This document shows positions 35,188 through 37,064 of a DNA stretch of 37,064 bases, one piece after another. The number at the start of each line of letters is the position of its first letter. Position 1 is the first letter of the stretch. Made by a program: the position numbers and the translations under genes. Location: contig JALWEG010000032.1 of the NCBI GenBank assembly GCA_027014155.1, forward strand, positions 1 to 37,064, in the 5' to 3' direction. The notes under the pieces were generated by a model, which worked only from the letters and a program-made list of their open reading frames with translations, did no database searches and was not told the DNA's origin. Source of the DNA: Aquificaceae bacterium (GTDB taxonomy: Bacteria > Aquificota > Aquificia > Aquificales > Aquificaceae).

Positions 35188-36246
35188 ATGGGCTGCTGGC
35201 AGGGAATCATAAATCAATACTCCGAGTTTCTTCCCGTATCTGACAAAACGCCCGTAATAACGCTGCTGGAAGGGAACACACCCCTGATAAAGGCGCAAAA
35301 CCTCGCAAGGGAGATAGGCTTTAAGGGAGAGATTTACCTAAAGTACGAGGGACTCAACCCTACGGGTTCCTTTAAGGACAGGGGAATGACCGTTGCCATA
35401 TCCAAAGCCAAGGAGAAGGGCAAAGAGGCGGTGATTTGCGCCTCTACGGGAAACACCTCGGCTTCCGCGGCGGCTTACGCGGCAAGAGCGGGAATGAGAG
35501 CCTACGTCCTGCTTCCCAAAGGTGCTGTTGCCCTTGGAAAGCTCTCCCAAGCCATGATATACGGAGCCAAGGTCTTGGCGGTAAAGGGAACCTTTGACGA
35601 TGCCCTGCACATAGTCAGGAAGATAGGAGAAAGCTATCCGGTGGAGATAGTCAACTCGGTGAACCCTTACAGACTTGAGGGACAGAAGACGGGAGCCTAC
35701 GAGGTATGCGATGCCCTTGAAGATGCACCAGACTACCATTTCATACCCGTAGGGAACGCGGGCAATATAACCGCCTACTGGAGAGGATACAAAGACTACT
35801 ACAGGAAGGGGAAGGTGAAGAAACTCCCCAAGATGATGGGCTGGCAGGCGGAAGGTGCCGCTCCCATAGTTAAGGGCTTTCCCATAAAGAACCCCCAAAC
35901 GGTGGCAACGGCCATAAAGATAGGAAATCCTTACAGCTGGAAGAACGCCCTCAAAGCTGCGCAGGAGTCGGGAGGCAGCATAGGTGCCGTCAGCGACGAC
36001 GAGATACTTTTCGCCTACAAGCTGGTAGCCTCCTGTGAGGGGGTGTTCTGTGAGCCTGCCTCCGCCGCAAGCGTTGCCGGCCTCGTGAAGTTAACGAGGG
36101 AGGGATTCTTTAAGGGTGGCGAAAGGGTCGTATGCACACTAACCGGCAACGGACTGAAAGACCCCGACACTGCCATAAGGGTCTGCGAAGAGCCCACCGA
36201 CGTTCCTCCTGTTCTTGAGAAAGTGGTTAAAGAGCTGGGGTTTTAG
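35188..36246 (+). CDS. thrC: Threonine synthase
   Basis: PLP enzyme that converts O-phosphohomoserine to threonine. The PLP lysine is K63 in PTGSFKDRGM, the substrate-binding ASTGNTSASAAAYAARAG follows, and the Gly-rich phosphate site VGNAGNITAYW (about residue 188-198) is present. The length of 352 residues fits the short class of the enzyme. ATG 35188 is preceded by AGACATT without Shine-Dalgarno, with a -10 box 14 nt away. The gene ends at the border of the structured RNA region; no ordinary terminator follows. Confidence 0.96.
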   Translation: MGCWQGIINQYSEFLPVSDKTPVITLLEGNTPLIKAQNLAREIGFKGEIYLKYEGLNPTGSFKDRGMTVAISKAKEKGKEAVICASTGNTSASAAAYAARAGMRAYVLLPKGAVALGKLSQAMIYGAKVLAVKGTFDDALHIVRKIGESYPVEIVNSVNPYRLEGQKTGAYEVCDALEDAPDYHFIPVGNAGNITAYWRGYKDYYRKGKVKKLPKMMGWQAEGAAPIVKGFPIKNPQTVATAIKIGNPYSWKNALKAAQESGGSIGAVSDDEILFAYKLVASCEGVFCEPASAASVAGLVKLTREGFFKGGERVVCTLTGNGLKDPDTAIRVCEEPTDVPPVLEKVVKELGF

Positions 36247-36261
36247 CGAGATAATTAGTAC

Positions 36262-36660
36262 AGGAGGAGTCTTTTGTGGCTAAATGGGGGTAAGCCACCG
36301 ACTACTTTATCTAAAAAACACTCCAAGACTCCTTCCGTAAGGGAGGAGATACGGAGTGTCGCTCGTAAGGGCGTTAAAATATAAGTTGACCGGAAAACAT
36401 TTGTGGAGTAAATTAGCAAATAGTTAAATACCCCACCGCTCCCGAAAGGGAGACCAAAAGCTTTAAGGAGGGGTAGAAGAAGAACTAAGAAACGGAAAGT
36501 AGCTCCACTACCTATCTTCGGGTAGGTAGGCAGGAGTAGAGGCGGAGTGAACCCGCCTGTTGTGGTAAGGGACGCTACGAGTGTCCAAACCCACACGAAG
36601 CTCCGTCCGTGAGGGCGGAGAGGTTCACTAACAAGGTCATACTTAAGCGTTGCTATCTTA
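36262..36660 (+). repeat. First copy of the structured RNA unit
   Basis: Ordered landmarks: CTAAATGG (36280), a double-hairpin module (36318-36375), GAAGAACTAA (36479-36488) and GGTTCACT (36622-36629). The module has a 7-bp outer stem ACACUCC/GGAGUGU, an 8-bp inner stem with GUAA loop, then a 5-bp hairpin with GUAA loop. Copy limits are approximate. Confidence 0.5.
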
Positions 36661-37064
36661 GGCCTAAATGGATATATATGGCAAGAGAAGAGCAAGGAGT
36701 TATAAAAGAAGAGATTCAGGAAGACGGGAGGATACGCAAATGGGTGTATATTGAAGAAGAAGATAGGTATTTAACTAAACCTACGCTCTAAGTCCTCTTC
36801 CGTAAGGGAGGGTTGTGCAGTGCGTCGCCCGCAAGGGCGTTCTGGGGTTGCACGTAGTGGGGTGAAGAACTAAAATAATTTATGCAGGTGGAGAGCTAAA
36901 GGGGTGTGATGCCAGCCTCCACCTGAGTGGTAAAAGGTTTGTAGTAGATTAGAAACAAAAGGATTTAGGGTTCACTCACCTGACGGGTGGTAGGGTCGGA
37001 GCGACCCGAACTAACGCCTGTGGAGAGAGCTCTGGCGGGATACTCTCAGAGGAGGGTGTTAGCC
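36661..37064 (+). repeat. Second copy of the structured RNA unit, cut by window edge
   Basis: The same landmarks recur: CTAAATGG (36663), the double-hairpin module (36783-36841), GAAGAACTAA (36864-36873) and GGTTCACT (36969-36976). The 14 bases at 36798-36811 equal 36333-36346, and 36824-36841 equals 36358-36375 except for two T/C changes. Spacing between landmarks differs from copy 1, and a short ORF lies before the module. Confidence 0.5.
36679..36792 (+). CDS. Doubtful 37-codon ORF inside the structured RNA region
   Basis: ATG 36679 to TAA 36792 encodes a charged peptide starting AREEQGVIKEEIQEDG and ending in EEEDRYLTKPTL. Composition (Glu/Lys/Ile rich) looks like protein of this genome, but there is no Shine-Dalgarno, and its last codons form part of the second RNA module. 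The frame stays open upstream to 36609 through an RNA hairpin. It may be a real small protein belonging to the RNA element, a remnant of a larger gene, or chance. Confidence 0.25.

Larger units (their letters stand above)
36247..37064 (+). ncRNA. Large structured RNA region, two tandem diverged copies, class unknown
   Basis: About 818 bases without a convincing protein gene hold many stable hairpins, most capped by GNRA or UUCG loops: 36276-36298, 36318-36359, 36360-36373 (GUAA), 36439-36452 (GAAA), 36508-36529 (UUCG), 36540-36558, 36570-36586, 36601-36620 (GUGA), 36795-36812 (GUAA), 36826-36839 (GCAA), 36885-36925 and 36993-37007. Long-range helices also exist (36403-36409 with 36502-36508; 36429-36434 with 36470-36475). 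Four sequence motifs recur in the same order in two copies, with compensatory changes in a stem. The strand is inferred from GNRA loops and G-U pairs. I do not recognise a group I or II intron core, RNase P RNA or tmRNA. It continues past the right edge. Confidence 0.6.

Noticed and set aside
36255-36695. 146-codon minus-strand frame across the structured RNA region
   Set aside because: Its product has no domain features and the DNA is better explained by paired hairpins. The open frame looks accidental.
36318-36841. CRISPR array
   Set aside because: Only two related modules, 465 bp apart, with diverged sequence and internal hairpins; no regular repeats or spacers.
36247-37064. Group II or group I intron
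   Set aside because: Hairpins and GNRA loops fit a ribozyme, but I found no convincing domain V, no GTGYG-type 5' end with a matching 3' end, no P7-type core, and no reverse transcriptase or homing endonuclease inside the window. It cannot be excluded beyond the right edge.
36247-37064. RNase P RNA or tmRNA
   Set aside because: The universal RNase P core (GAGGAAAGTCC and ACAGAA-type elements) and the tRNA-like ends of tmRNA are absent.

Overview
The window looks like chromosome of a hyperthermophilic, Gram-negative, chemolithoautotrophic member of the Aquificaceae (Aquifex, Hydrogenobacter, Thermocrinis and relatives). The evidence is a cytochrome c that closely resembles the Hydrogenobacter c552 type, a complete sHdr sulfur-oxidation cluster with lipoate-binding protein, TusA and DsrE proteins, an F1 beta gene away from any ATP synthase operon, LPS genes (lpxC, lptD, GT9 heptosyltransferase-like), and proteins rich in Lys/Glu with heavy AGG/AGA and ATA codon use. 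No tRNA, rRNA, CRISPR array or transposase gene was seen.

Layout. 1-3442 (minus): gltX, moaD, GT9 glycosyltransferase, fliQ, fliR (cut by the left edge). 3443-3646: divergent spacer with a consensus promoter and a candidate small structured RNA. 3647-4924: purD. 4902-5978 (minus): AI-2E/PerM-type permease. 5999-10094 (plus): methyltransferase, PilZ protein, LolC/E-type permease, hemD, lpxC. 10201-14326 (minus): atpD, DUF309 protein, P-loop kinase, major porin. 14435-15088: rpe. 15085-18769 (minus): moxR, HAD-IIA phosphatase, lptD. 18836-20499 (plus): cytochrome c, asd, rpsT. 20455-24087 (minus): MsbA-like ABC exporter, small unknown protein, DUF167, murJ. 24129-32315 (minus): the sHdr region. 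32483-33367: degenerate dienelactone-hydrolase-like secreted protein. 33339-35149 (minus): FetB-like permease and mnmH. 35188-36246: thrC. 36247-37064: no convincing protein gene, but a very highly structured RNA region.

How the genes work together. TusA and DsrE-type carriers pass protein-bound sulfane sulfur to the sHdrC1-B1-A-hyp-C2-B2 complex, which oxidises it with the lipoate-binding protein LbpA as electron or sulfur partner. Periplasmic cytochrome c and the F1 beta subunit belong to the energy chain this feeds. LpxC, LptD, the MsbA-like exporter, the GT9 enzyme, LolC/E and the porin build the outer membrane.

The most unusual material is (1) two diverged tandem copies of a GNRA-rich, pseudoknotted RNA architecture at 36247-37064, with base-pair covariation between copies, running off the right edge; (2) a roughly 100-nt candidate RNA at 3501-3600 behind a perfect TTGACA-N17-TATAAT promoter; (3) a repeated arrangement in which the -10 box ends only 7-16 nt before the start codon and there is no Shine-Dalgarno, suggesting leaderless or near-leaderless mRNAs; and (4) a secreted hydrolase-fold protein with its catalytic triad replaced, next to the sHdr genes. 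Homology calls come from recognising the sequences; no database search was run.
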